DNA from: CAZYMF01 sp964648215
GTDB lineage: Bacteria > Desulfobacterota > Binatia > HRBIN30 > JACQVA1
NCBI GenBank assembly: GCA_964648215.1
Contig: CAZYMF010000035.1
Location: 1 to 31,852 of the forward strand
Direction of reading: 5' to 3'
Length of the DNA stretch: 31,852 nucleotides
Shown piece after piece: positions 7,668-15,268 of this stretch; the first letter of the stretch is position 1; each line of letters begins with the position of its first letter. The notes beneath the pieces were generated by a model, which saw only the letters and a list, made by a program, of their open reading frames with translations, did no database searches and was not told the DNA's origin. Both the position numbers and the translations under genes were made by a program.

Positions 7668-8777
7668 ATGAAGAACAGCGACGCGGTCACTCGGATCACG
7701 ACGGGAGTGAGCTGGGCGGAGTTCTGCGATACGCTCAAACGCGCCGGCGACATCATTCTGCGCCAAGGCTCTCCGCAAGACCCCTTCGATCGCGCGGAGG
7801 GTTTTCGTTACCTGAGCCGTCTCACCCGGGTCGCGCTGGAGTCGTACATCGAGTTTGCCGATCCGCTGGCACCGGTGCTGCGCCGGCCGGCGCACGAGAC
7901 GGTGAAGATCGGTGCCGACAACCCGGACAACTACTACCAGAGCGCCGCCATCAGCGGCCGACACGAATATCGTATCCGGGGCACGCGCGGGACGGTGCAC
8001 TACCTCGGACTGGGCACCTATGCCGGCAACTACGGATCGGCGGCACGTTCGGGACAGACCGGCTACCTCGAAGGTCGCGATCTGTCCATCGAGCCCGACG
8101 GGTCGTTCGAGATCAAGGTGAGCTGCCGGCAGCAGCCGGGAAACTGGTTGCGCATGGAGCCGGATACGTCGTCGCTCATCGTGCGACAGACTTTTCAGGA
8201 TCGGGCGAGCGAACGTATCGCCGATCTGCACATCGAACGCCTCGGGGTCACCGGTCCTCCGGACCCCGTGACCCCCGAGGGCATCGATCGCGGCTTCGCC
8301 GCGGCGAGCGCCTACGTGGCCGGCACGGCCGCCCTGTTCGCCGACTGGGCGGAAGGCTTTGCCCGCAGCGGTATCAACGAGCTGCACGAGCTCGATCCGG
8401 CCATCGCCGGGGCCGCCCACGGCGATCCGAACATCTGCTACTTCCACGGCTACTGGGAGCTGCAGCCGGATCAAGCGCTGGTCATCGAGACCACGCCGCC
8501 GCGCTGCGAGTACTGGAACTTCCAGCTCAACAACCACTGGATGGAGTCGCTCGACTACCGCTATCACCGCATCGCCGTGAACCACCACGGCGCGGTGTAC
8601 CGGCCCGACGGCTCGGTGCGCCTCGTCGTCGCGCACGAGAACCCCGGCGTCGACAACTGGCTCGATACCGCCGGTCACCGCCGCGGCACCATGTGCTGGC
8701 GCTGGATCCGCGCCGAGGCGCACCCGCGGCCGAGCACGCGCGTCGTGGAGCGTACCGACCCATCGATCCGGGGGTAA
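7668..8777 (+). CDS. DUF1214 domain-containing protein
   Basis: A 369-residue protein whose C-terminal third carries the DUF1214 pattern: YFHGYWELQPDQALVIETTPP, then YWNFQLNNHWMESLDYR, then a late region ending in RWIRAEAHPRP. The N-terminal half (for example NPDNYYQSAAISGRHEYRIRG) fits proteins of this group seen beside catabolic genes. No signal peptide or membrane segment is apparent. The start is the ATG at 7668; the upstream TTTTGGGGGA is only a weak ribosome-binding site. The function of DUF1214 is not established. Divergence from the CaiB operon and same-strand position ahead of the NMO gene suggest it belongs to the catabolic island, though 183 bases and a separate operator divide it from the next gene. 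Confidence 0.8.
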   Translation: MKNSDAVTRITTGVSWAEFCDTLKRAGDIILRQGSPQDPFDRAEGFRYLSRLTRVALESYIEFADPLAPVLRRPAHETVKIGADNPDNYYQSAAISGRHEYRIRGTRGTVHYLGLGTYAGNYGSAARSGQTGYLEGRDLSIEPDGSFEIKVSCRQQPGNWLRMEPDTSSLIVRQTFQDRASERIADLHIERLGVTGPPDPVTPEGIDRGFAAASAYVAGTAALFADWAEGFARSGINELHELDPAIAGAAHGDPNICYFHGYWELQPDQALVIETTPPRCEYWNFQLNNHWMESLDYRYHRIAVNHHGAVYRPDGSVRLVVAHENPGVDNWLDTAGHRRGTMCWRWIRAEAHPRPSTRVVERTDPSIRG

Positions 8778-8920
8778 GGGCGCCGCGGCAGGGACCACGA
8801 GCCTCGCCGGCCAGCTCGGCCAACCCGTCGCCCCGAACCGCGCCTCGCCGTCGGCAAGCTGACCTGGATCAGCTTCTATGGTACGGGTTGGCATACTCGT
8901 CGTTCGTGTGGCAAGGTAGT

Positions 8921-8938
8921 CGAACAAACGTTTGTTCG
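8921..8938. promoter_or_regulatory. 18-bp perfect palindrome, TetR-type operator candidate (copy 1)
   Basis: CGAACAAACGTTTGTTCG is a perfect 18-base inverted repeat ending 22 bases before the ATG of the NMO-type gene. The 14-base core AACAAACGTTTGTT recurs at 17306-17319. Size and symmetry are those of TetR-family operators. The core has the layout reported for mycobacterial KstR2 sites (AnCAAGnnCTTGnT, recalled) with one symmetric base change per half-site. Its place between likely promoter and start suits repression. Confidence 0.65.
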
Positions 8939-8960
8939 GGCACTTCGAGAGAGGGGACGC

Positions 8961-10061
8961 ATGGCCAAAAGAAATCCGCTGCAAACCAAGCTCTGCGACA
9001 TGCTGGGAATCGAGTTCCCGATCATCGCCTTCACCCACTGCAAGGACGTGGTCGGCGCCGTCGTCAACGCCGGAGGCTTTGCCGTGCTCGGGGAAGCGAT
9101 GCACACGCCGGACGAGATCGCCGCCGACATCAAGTGGATCCGCTCGCGCGTCGGGGACAAGCCCTTCGGCATCGATCTGGTGCTCCCGGCCTCGGTGCCG
9201 CCGTCGGACACCCTCGAGCAGCTGCTGGCCAAGATCCCGGAGGCCCACCGCAAGTTCGTGCAGGGCATCAAGGATCGCCACCAGGTCCCGGAGCCGAAGA
9301 ACCCGGTGGCGTTGCACCAGTGGGGCGGCCTGAATCAGGAAATGGCGCGCGCGCAGCTCGACGTGCTCCTTGACGAGCGAGTTCCGGTGTTCGTCTCCGG
9401 CCTCGGCAGCCCGGCCTTCATTCTGAAAGCCATGCACGAGCGCGGCATGAAGGTGTTCGGCCTGATCGGCAAGACGCGACAGGCCAAACGCGAGCTCGAA
9501 GCGGGCGTCGACGCGATCATCGCGCAGGGGTACGACGCGGCGGGCCACACGGGACCGATCGGAACCTTCTCCATCGTCCCCGAGGTGACGGCGATCGCCG
9601 GCGACACGCCGGTGGTGGCCGCCGGCGGCGTCACCACCGGTCGCCATCTGGCCGCCGCCCTCTGCCTCGGCGCGGCCGGCGTGTGGACCGGCACGCTCTG
9701 GCTGGCCTGCCGGGAGTCGGACTCCGACATGATCGTGAAGGAAAAGCTCCTCGCCGCCACCTCGGACGACACGGTGTACTCGCGGTGCATTTCGGGCATG
9801 CCGATGCGAATTCTCAAGTGCGCGTGGACCGACGAGTGGGGTAAGCCCGACGCTCCGGCGATCCTCCCGGCGCCGTATCAGATGTTGCTGAGCGCCGAAT
9901 ACATTCAAGCGGCCAACGATCATCGCCGGCCCGATCTGATGACGGAGGCGGCGGGACAAGGCGTCGACTTCATCAAGGCCATGAAGCCGGCCCGGCAGAT
10001 CGTCTTCGACATGGCGGATGAGGCGCTGGCGGCGTTCGACGAGCTGACCGGGGACGAATGA
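8961..10061 (+). CDS. NAD(P)H-dependent flavin oxidoreductase, nitronate monooxygenase (2-nitropropane dioxygenase) family
   Basis: A 366-residue FMN TIM-barrel protein. Family landmarks: the N-terminal LCDMLGIEFPIIAFTHCKDV strand and loop, FGIDLVLPA, the phosphate and active-site stretch AQGYDAAGHTGPIGTFSIVP with the histidine expected near the flavin, AAGGVTTGRHLAAAL, and GAAGVWTGT. The start ATG follows GAGAGGGG. Family members oxidise nitronates or act as enoyl- or keto-acyl reductases and dehydrogenases; IpdC of steroid ring catabolism belongs to the same superfamily. The present protein is not obviously an IpdC orthologue, so only the superfamily is called. It lies directly behind a palindromic operator shared with the acyl-CoA dehydrogenase array and overlaps the next small gene by four bases. 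Confidence 0.86.
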   Translation: MAKRNPLQTKLCDMLGIEFPIIAFTHCKDVVGAVVNAGGFAVLGEAMHTPDEIAADIKWIRSRVGDKPFGIDLVLPASVPPSDTLEQLLAKIPEAHRKFVQGIKDRHQVPEPKNPVALHQWGGLNQEMARAQLDVLLDERVPVFVSGLGSPAFILKAMHERGMKVFGLIGKTRQAKRELEAGVDAIIAQGYDAAGHTGPIGTFSIVPEVTAIAGDTPVVAAGGVTTGRHLAAALCLGAAGVWTGTLWLACRESDSDMIVKEKLLAATSDDTVYSRCISGMPMRILKCAWTDEWGKPDAPAILPAPYQMLLSAEYIQAANDHRRPDLMTEAAGQGVDFIKAMKPARQIVFDMADEALAAFDELTGDE

Positions 10062-10333
10062 ACGGCCGGCAGCACGGCTCGGCCCCCGCACGCCCCGGAT
10101 TCGATGCGGCCATGGCCGGCAAGCGGGCGGAGTGCGACGGCGGAGGACTGACCGCCAGTGGGCACGCGGCACGCCAGGAGTTCGCCGGGATGCTCACCGG
10201 CGAATACGTCGACCACGGCGAGCCCCCGTGGCGCTGGTATCTGATGGTCGACCTGTCATGCAAGCCGGAGGGCTACCCGAGCGACGCCGTGTGGTGCGAG
10301 TCGGAGAGCGTGTTCCTGCTCGACGACGAATGA
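10058..10333 (+). CDS. Small hypothetical protein
   Basis: A 91-residue frame whose ATG overlaps the NMO stop codon (ATGA at 10058-10061), the arrangement of a translationally coupled gene. The C-terminal half (EYVDHGEPPWRWYLMVDLSCKP and onward, ending FLLDDE) is tryptophan- and acid-rich and looks protein-like. The N-terminal 30 residues look low in complexity. There is no membrane segment, signal peptide or metal motif that I can name, and I do not recognise a family. Alternative frames here are open as well, so expression is likely but not certain. It is followed by a palindromic repeat and then etfB. Confidence 0.5.
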   Translation: MNGRQHGSAPARPGFDAAMAGKRAECDGGGLTASGHAARQEFAGMLTGEYVDHGEPPWRWYLMVDLSCKPEGYPSDAVWCESESVFLLDDE

Positions 10334-10416
10334 AATCGCGAAATCAAAAGAGGGGTGAGAGCGAGAGAGAAGATGGACGGCCCTTGGCGCTTTCAAGATT
10401 TCGTGATTCGTGATTC
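10334..10416. repeat. Palindromic repeat with tandem TCGTGATT units
   Basis: The left arm AATCGCGAAATC (10334-10345) pairs with GATTTCGTGATT (10397-10408), 11 of 12 positions. The right arm continues as tandem 8-base units, TCGTGATTCGTGATTC (10401-10416). The element begins right after the stop codon of the small gene and ends 35 bases before etfB. It may act as a transcript-stabilising or attenuating hairpin, or be a mobile REP-like sequence. Confidence 0.6.
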
Positions 10417-10451
10417 TCCCGGCTGATGCCGTTGCTTCGGAGAGATCGCAG

Positions 10452-11264
10452 ATGCGAATCGTGGTGTGTGCAAAAGAAGTCCTGGACCCCGATGCGGTCA
10501 ACAACTACGCCCTTGCCGGGAAGCTGGAGATTGGGGCGGACGGAAAGACGCTGACACAGGCCGCCATCCCGCGGTTGATGAACGCCTACGACGAGCAGGC
10601 CATCGAAGCCGCGCTGCGGCTGCGTGATGCGGGTGTCACCTGCACGATTGCGGTCGTCTCCGTCGGCCGGGACGCGACGGACATCCTCAAGCACGCCGCG
10701 GCGCTGGGCGCGGACGAAGTGGCGTGCGTCGCCGCCGACGCTGCGGCGCTGGACGCTCATGGCACGGCCTGCCTGCTCGCCGCCTACGTTCGGCAGAGCG
10801 GCGGCGCCGATCTCGTGCTCTGCGGCCGCCAGGCGTCGGATGACGATCAAGGGGTGGTCCCCGCCCTCATCGGCGAGAGTCTGGACATGCCGGTGGTGAC
10901 CATCGCGCGCAGCGTCGAGTTGGAGCAATCGCCCGACGGGTTGGCCGTGCGGGTCACTCGCGTGACGCCGGATGGCGACGAGGTCGTCGCAGCTCGCTGC
11001 CCCGCGGTGATCACGATCAGCAACGAGCTCGGCGCACCGCGCTATCCCACCGCGGCTCGGCGCATGGCGGCCCGACGCGTGCGACCGAAGGTGGTGTCGG
11101 CCGAGGAGCTGACCGTCCGCCCCGAGGATCTGCAGCCGCGGGTGAAGCTGGCGCGCCAATTCGTGCCCCAGGTGCAGGGAAAGTGCGAGATTCTTTCCGC
11201 GTCGACGCCCGCCGAGGTCGCCGACAGTCTGATGGCCCGCCTGCGCGCGGAGAGCGTCATTTGA
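10452..11264 (+). CDS. etfB: Electron transfer flavoprotein, beta subunit
   Basis: A 270-residue EtfB. It opens MRIVVCAKEVLDPD (typical for the subunit), then shows LTQAAIPRLMNAYDEQAIEAALRL, the VVSVGRDATDILKHAAALGADE segment for AMP/FAD-side binding, and DLVLCGRQASDDDQGVVPALIGESLDMP. The ATG at 10452 follows GGAGAG; upstream codons of the frame lack similarity. EtfB with EtfA forms the soluble heterodimer that accepts electrons from acyl-CoA dehydrogenases and passes them to an ETF:quinone oxidoreductase, which is not in this window. It is followed by etfA after 23 bases. The presence of three acyl-CoA dehydrogenases nearby makes these the likely donors. Confidence 0.93.
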   Translation: MRIVVCAKEVLDPDAVNNYALAGKLEIGADGKTLTQAAIPRLMNAYDEQAIEAALRLRDAGVTCTIAVVSVGRDATDILKHAAALGADEVACVAADAAALDAHGTACLLAAYVRQSGGADLVLCGRQASDDDQGVVPALIGESLDMPVVTIARSVELEQSPDGLAVRVTRVTPDGDEVVAARCPAVITISNELGAPRYPTAARRMAARRVRPKVVSAEELTVRPEDLQPRVKLARQFVPQVQGKCEILSASTPAEVADSLMARLRAESVI

Positions 11265-11287
11265 GTCGGCCGGGGAGCAGCCACGAA

Positions 11288-12262
11288 ATGACGTCCAACG
11301 CGGTCACCGTCTGCACCTGGGGCGGACAGCTCGGCGATGTCGAAGAGGCGTTCACTCTCGCGCGCAAGGTCACCGGACCTTGGGGCGCGGATCTGCGGTG
11401 GCTGGTTCTCGGGTCGTTGCCGGAGCAGGCCCACGGGATCGCCGGCCGACACGGCGTGGCGGCAATCGACCACGTCGCCGACGCCACGCTCGACAGCTTC
11501 CAGCCCGACGTCCACGTCGAGGCGCTGGCGCAGTACTGCGCCCAGAGCACGCCGAAGGCCGTGCTGTTCAACCAGACGTACGAGGCGCGGCTCGCGGCGC
11601 CGCGGCTCGCCGGCCGGCTGGGCTGCGCCGTGGCCATGAACGCGACGGACCTGGAAGTCGGCGGCGAGGGCCAGCTTTGCGTCACCGCCTCGGCGTATGG
11701 CGGCGACACCCGTGTGGTCTACGAGCTGATCGGCGCGCCGGTGATCGCCGCCCTGTCGGCCAACGCGATCGTCCCGGAGCCGCTCGCTGGAGCCTCGGCC
11801 AGCCCCAAGCTGTGCGAGATTCAGGTGGACCTCGGCCGCGTCGTCGAGCGGATTCGGATCGTGACCCCCGCCCGGGGCCAGAGCGGTGCGCGCCTCGAGG
11901 ACGCTCAGGTGATCGTCTCGGGCGGCCGCGGGCTCGGTGAAGCGGAGAATTTCCGACTGGTGCAGGAGCTCGCCGAAGCGCTCGGCGGCATGGCCGGCGC
12001 CTCGCGGCCGATCGTCGACGACGGCTGGGTCGACTCGTCCCGGCAGGTGGGCCTCACCGGCAAGATCACGCGGCCGGCGCTGTACATTGCGGCCGGCATC
12101 TCCGGTGCCAGCCAGCACATGGTCGGCTGCGCCGCGGCAAAGACGATCGTCGCGATCAATCGCGACCCGGATGCGGCCGTGTTTCGCTACGCGCGCTACG
12201 GCATCGTCGGGGATTGCCTCGCCATCCTCCCCGAGCTCATCCGTGCGGCAAAGGCGCGCTGA
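11288..12262 (+). CDS. etfA: Electron transfer flavoprotein, alpha subunit
   Basis: A 324-residue EtfA. The C-terminal FAD-binding domain is well preserved: SGGRGLGEAENF (about 214-225), SRPIVDDGWVDSSRQVGLTG, the ALYIAAGISGASQHMVG stretch (about 265-281) and INRDPDAAVFRYARYGIVGD. The N-terminal domain has the usual alpha/beta layout beginning VTVCTWGG. The ATG at 11288 is chosen because GGGGAG precedes it and family similarity begins there. It pairs with etfB upstream and lies 24 bases before the DUF35 gene, so electron transfer and the thiolase module probably share a transcript. Confidence 0.93.
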   Translation: MTSNAVTVCTWGGQLGDVEEAFTLARKVTGPWGADLRWLVLGSLPEQAHGIAGRHGVAAIDHVADATLDSFQPDVHVEALAQYCAQSTPKAVLFNQTYEARLAAPRLAGRLGCAVAMNATDLEVGGEGQLCVTASAYGGDTRVVYELIGAPVIAALSANAIVPEPLAGASASPKLCEIQVDLGRVVERIRIVTPARGQSGARLEDAQVIVSGGRGLGEAENFRLVQELAEALGGMAGASRPIVDDGWVDSSRQVGLTGKITRPALYIAAGISGASQHMVGCAAAKTIVAINRDPDAAVFRYARYGIVGDCLAILPELIRAAKAR

Positions 12263-12286
12263 ACCGGAGGGAAGAGGACGACATCG

Positions 12287-12709
12287 ATGACAAGCAACCG
12301 TGTTCCGGTAATTCAAAACCTATTTGCCGAGACGGCGCAGGGGCCGCGACTCCTGGGCTCGCAGTGTGCGACGTGCGGCGCTCCGTACTTTCCGAAGTCG
12401 CCGGTCTGCCACAATCCCGCTTGCCGCGAGCCGCGGATCGAGGACGCCGCGTTCGGCCCGCGAGGCACGCTGTGGAGCTTCGCGGTCCAGTACTACGCGC
12501 CGCCCGCGCCGGTGAGGTACGACGAGCCGTTCGTACCGTTTGCCATCGGCGTGGTCGATCTGCCGGAGGGCCTCCGCGTGCTCGGCCGGCTCAGCGTCGA
12601 CGACCTGCGCAAGATCAAGATCGGCATGGCGGTGGAGCTCGTCATCGATCGTCTCTGCGGTGGCACGGATGGCAGTGAGGTGACCACCTGGAAATTCCGG
12701 GCGGTCTGA
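12287..12709 (+). CDS. DUF35 Zn-ribbon/OB-fold protein, thiolase partner
   Basis: A 140-residue protein with a rubredoxin-like Zn ribbon (C27, C30, C41, C46 in CATCGAPYFPKSPVCHNPAC) followed by an OB-fold domain (about 55-140). This is the DUF35 layout found beside SCP-x-type thiolases. Known partners are the DUF35 domain of ChsH2 with the Ltp2 retro-aldolase in cholesterol side-chain cleavage, and BbsA with BbsB in anaerobic toluene degradation. It probably stabilises or completes the active site of the thiolase-like protein encoded 28 bases downstream. The start follows GGAGGGAAGAGGA. All four zinc ligands are present, so it looks functional. Confidence 0.88.
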   Translation: MTSNRVPVIQNLFAETAQGPRLLGSQCATCGAPYFPKSPVCHNPACREPRIEDAAFGPRGTLWSFAVQYYAPPAPVRYDEPFVPFAIGVVDLPEGLRVLGRLSVDDLRKIKIGMAVELVIDRLCGGTDGSEVTTWKFRAV

Positions 12710-12737
12710 CGCTCGCGGGACACAGAGAGGGCAAGGC

Positions 12738-13904
12738 ATGAGAGAAGTGGCAGTCATCGGGTTGGGCGTTCACCCCTGGGGAAAATTCGAGGACAAGTCG
12801 GTGACCCAGTTGTGTCGCGAGGCGATTGCGGCGGCGCTGAAGGACGCGGGGGTCCAGTGGCGCGAGATCGAGGCGATCGCCGCGGCGAGCTCGCGCTTCT
12901 CCGGCGGCAAAGGCTGGGGCCTGAACGGCAACGACGTCATCGAGGACATGGGTCCGACCGGGGCACCGGTCTACAACCTGTCGGCCGGCTGCGCCGCCGG
13001 CGGCAACGCGTTCAACGTCGGCTACAGCCTGATCGCCGGCGGTCTGTACGACATGGTCCTCGTCGTCGGCGGCGAGAAGATGCCCAAGGGCTTCATCCAG
13101 ATGTCGGGCGTACAGGAAGAGACCGACCCCGAGTACGTGCGCCAGGTGTGCGTCGGCATGCCGGGACCCGCGTTCTGGGGCATGCTGTGCATGCGGCGCA
13201 TGGCGGATTACGGCACGACCGAGGAGCAGCTGGCGAAGATCGCCGTGAAGGCGCACCAGGCCGGACAGCACAACTCCAACGCGCGCTTCCGCCAGCAGTT
13301 CACCGTCGAGGACGTGCTCAAGTCGCGGGTGGTGAGCTGGCCGCTGCGCCTGTACGAGATCTGCCCCGTCAGCGACGGCGCCGCCGCGGTGGTGTTGTGC
13401 TCGGCCGAGGTGGCGCGCAAGCGCACGACGAAGCCCGTGTGGATTGCGTCGAGCACGGTGGCCACCGCCGCCTTCAACGACGGCATCCCGCGCGGCCTCG
13501 CCACCGTCACGCCGCCGGGCCACACCGAGCACAGCGAAGCGACCACGGCGGTGAAGAAAGCCTTCGATCAGGCCGGCATCGGACCGCGCGACGTCAGCCT
13601 GATCGAGCTGCAGGACAACACGGTCTACTACGAGCTGGCATTCCCGGAGGAGTGGGGATTCTGCGAGCCGGGCGAGGCGGAGAAGTTGGTGGAGCGCGGC
13701 GACACCGTGCCGACGGGCAAGCTGCCGATCAACCCGAGCGGCGGCTTCCTGTGCTTCGGCGAGGCGACGACGGCGATGGGCGTGTGGCAGGTCTGCGAGC
13801 TGGCGTGGCAGCTGCGCGGCGAAGCGGGAGCGCGCCAGGTGCCGAACGCCAAGGTGGGGCTCGGCCAGACCCTCGGGCTCGGCAGCAACGCCACGGCCGT
13901 CATC
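12738..13904 (+). CDS. Thiolase-like protein (SCP-x/Ltp type), 3' end lost in a gap
   Basis: 389 visible residues, probably all but the last few. The nucleophilic cysteine is C85 in NLSAGCAAGGNAF. The DGAAAVVLCS strand and the NPSGG loop are typical of SCP-x-type thiolases. However, the GHPxGATG motif that carries the second catalytic histidine reads GEATTAMG, and the final CxGGGxG motif reads as a glycine-rich stretch (GLGQTLGLGSN) without cysteine. The protein may therefore be a thiolase of altered mechanism or a retro-aldolase like Ltp2. It follows a DUF35 gene by 28 bases. Its C-terminus is truncated by 100 N just after ATAVI, close to the usual end of such proteins. Confidence 0.85.
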
Positions 13905-14004
13905 NNNNNNNNNNNNNNNNNNNNNNNNNNNNNNNNNNNNNNNNNNNNNNNNNNNNNNNNNNNNNNNNNNNNNNNNNNNNNNNNNNNNNNNNNNNNNNNN
14001 NNNN
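13905..14004. other. Assembly gap (100 N) after the thiolase gene
   Basis: Exactly 100 N. It probably hides only the thiolase C-terminus and a short intergenic space, because the next coding sequence begins one base after the gap with a natural ATG. A small unseen gene cannot be excluded. Confidence 0.95.
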
Positions 14005-14005
14005 C

Positions 14006-15058
14006 ATGCGAGTCGAGCTGGGGTTGATGAGCCACCCCTTCCACGAGAACCCGGTGTGGCCGGACACGGCGGGGATCGCCGCCGCGGCGCGCAAGGTGGA
14101 AGAGCTCGGGTTCGATGGCATCCTCGTGCCCGAGGCGGGCGGGCACGATCCGTTCTTCCCGCTGTTGCTCGCGGCGCACGAAACCACCCGCGTCAGCCTG
14201 CGCACCGGCATCGCCGTCGCCTTCCCGCGCAGCCCGATGGTCATGGCGCAGATTTCCTGGGACCTGCAGCGCTTCTCCCGCGGCCGCTTCGAATTGGGGC
14301 TGGGCACGCAGGTCAAGGGGCAGAACGAGCGCCGCTACGCCGCGCCATGGACCGCCGCGCCGGGGCCGCGGCTACGCGAGTACATCCTGTGCCTGAAAGC
14401 AATGTTCGAAACCTTTCAGAACGGCGCGCGCCCGCACTTCTTCGAGGGCAAGCACTATCGGTTCAACCTGATGCCGCAGTTCTTCAACCCGGGTCCCATC
14501 GATCATCCGCACATCCCGATCTCCATCGCCGCCGTCAACCCCTACATGTGCCGGCTGGCCGGCGAGCTGTGCAACGGGATCTTTCCGCATCCCATCTGCA
14601 CCCCGCGCTACATGCGGGAGGTGATGATCCCCGCCATCGAGGCCGGCGCGCGCAAAGCGCGGCGCGAAGCCTCCGACGTGCAGATCCTCGTGTCGCCGAT
14701 GATCGTCACCGGGCGCGACGCGGCGGAGATCAAGCGCAAGACGGTCTACCTGAAGCAGCGGCTCGGCTTCTATGCGTCGACGCGCTCGTACCATGCGCCC
14801 CTCGAGCTGCACGGGTTCCTGGACGTCGGCCAGCAGCTGTTCCGTCTCTCCATGGAGGGCAAGTGGCGGGAGATGGTCGATCTGATCAGCGACGAGATGT
14901 TGGACGCGTTCGCCACCGTTGGGAGCTTCGATGAGCTCGGGCCCAAGCTGAAGGCCCGGTGGGGTGACATCGCCTCGGTCCTGCATCTGGATCTGCCGCC
15001 GGACCTGCGCGAGGATGACGCGGCGGTGCGTAGGTTACTCGCATCGCTGCGTTGTTGA
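14006..15058 (+). CDS. LLM-class F420-dependent oxidoreductase (3)
   Basis: A 350-residue luciferase-like barrel. Features are MRVELGLMSHP at the first strand, VEELGFDGILVPEAGGHDPF (about 31-50), FPRSPMVMAQISWDLQRFS, GRFELGLGTQVKGQNERRY (about 92-110) and AAVNPYMCRLAGELC (about 172-186). The VKGxNERRY signature is characteristic of an actinobacterial-type F420 subgroup (MSMEG_2256-like, recalled), so F420 rather than FMN is the more likely cofactor. The ATG lies one base after the gap, so an earlier start cannot be fully ruled out. It has a close paralogue in inverted orientation at 16105-17169. Substrate unknown. Confidence 0.85.
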   Translation: MRVELGLMSHPFHENPVWPDTAGIAAAARKVEELGFDGILVPEAGGHDPFFPLLLAAHETTRVSLRTGIAVAFPRSPMVMAQISWDLQRFSRGRFELGLGTQVKGQNERRYAAPWTAAPGPRLREYILCLKAMFETFQNGARPHFFEGKHYRFNLMPQFFNPGPIDHPHIPISIAAVNPYMCRLAGELCNGIFPHPICTPRYMREVMIPAIEAGARKARREASDVQILVSPMIVTGRDAAEIKRKTVYLKQRLGFYASTRSYHAPLELHGFLDVGQQLFRLSMEGKWREMVDLISDEMLDAFATVGSFDELGPKLKARWGDIASVLHLDLPPDLREDDAAVRRLLASLRC

Positions 15059-15107
15059 GGCTTGCACAAATCATCGAGACCGGAGACGTGTCAGAACCAG
15101 ATGGGCC

Positions 15108-15224
15108 AACCACAGAGGCACAGAGAACACCGAGTGGGGACACGGAGGTCGAGCGGCTCGTTGACGGGATCAAACGCGTCAGCCTCTGAGGGGCCCCCTC
15201 TGTGCGCTCTGTGCCTCGGTGGTT
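15108..15224. repeat. Large imperfect palindrome with CACAGAGGCACAGAG-type arms
   Basis: The left arm starts AACCACAGAGGCACAGAG (15108-15134 in full). The right arm (15198-15224) is its reverse complement at 23 of 27 positions. About 60 bases separate the arms and contain a small inner palindrome (CGAGCGGCTCG). It fills most of the 210-base interval between the LLM gene and the second crotonase. Sequences of this CACAGAG type recur in many unrelated bacterial genomes as dispersed intergenic repeats. No coding potential. Confidence 0.7.
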
Positions 15225-15268
15225 CATGTTCGATTTCTTTGTAAGCAGCAATAGGCGGAGGACTGATC

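Noticed and set aside
8961..10061. Assigning the NMO-type gene as ipdC
   Set aside because: Only superfamily motifs match; the sequence does not resemble the recalled mycobacterial IpdC closely enough.
7614..10172. An 852-codon minus-strand open frame across the DUF1214 and NMO genes
   Set aside because: It spans two well-supported plus-strand genes and the operator, with no recognisable domain; a GC-rich shadow.
12812..15058. An apparent fusion protein running from the thiolase region through the N run into LLM 3
   Set aside because: The reading through N is meaningless. Before the gap this frame is a shadow of the thiolase; LLM 3 starts at its own ATG at 14006.
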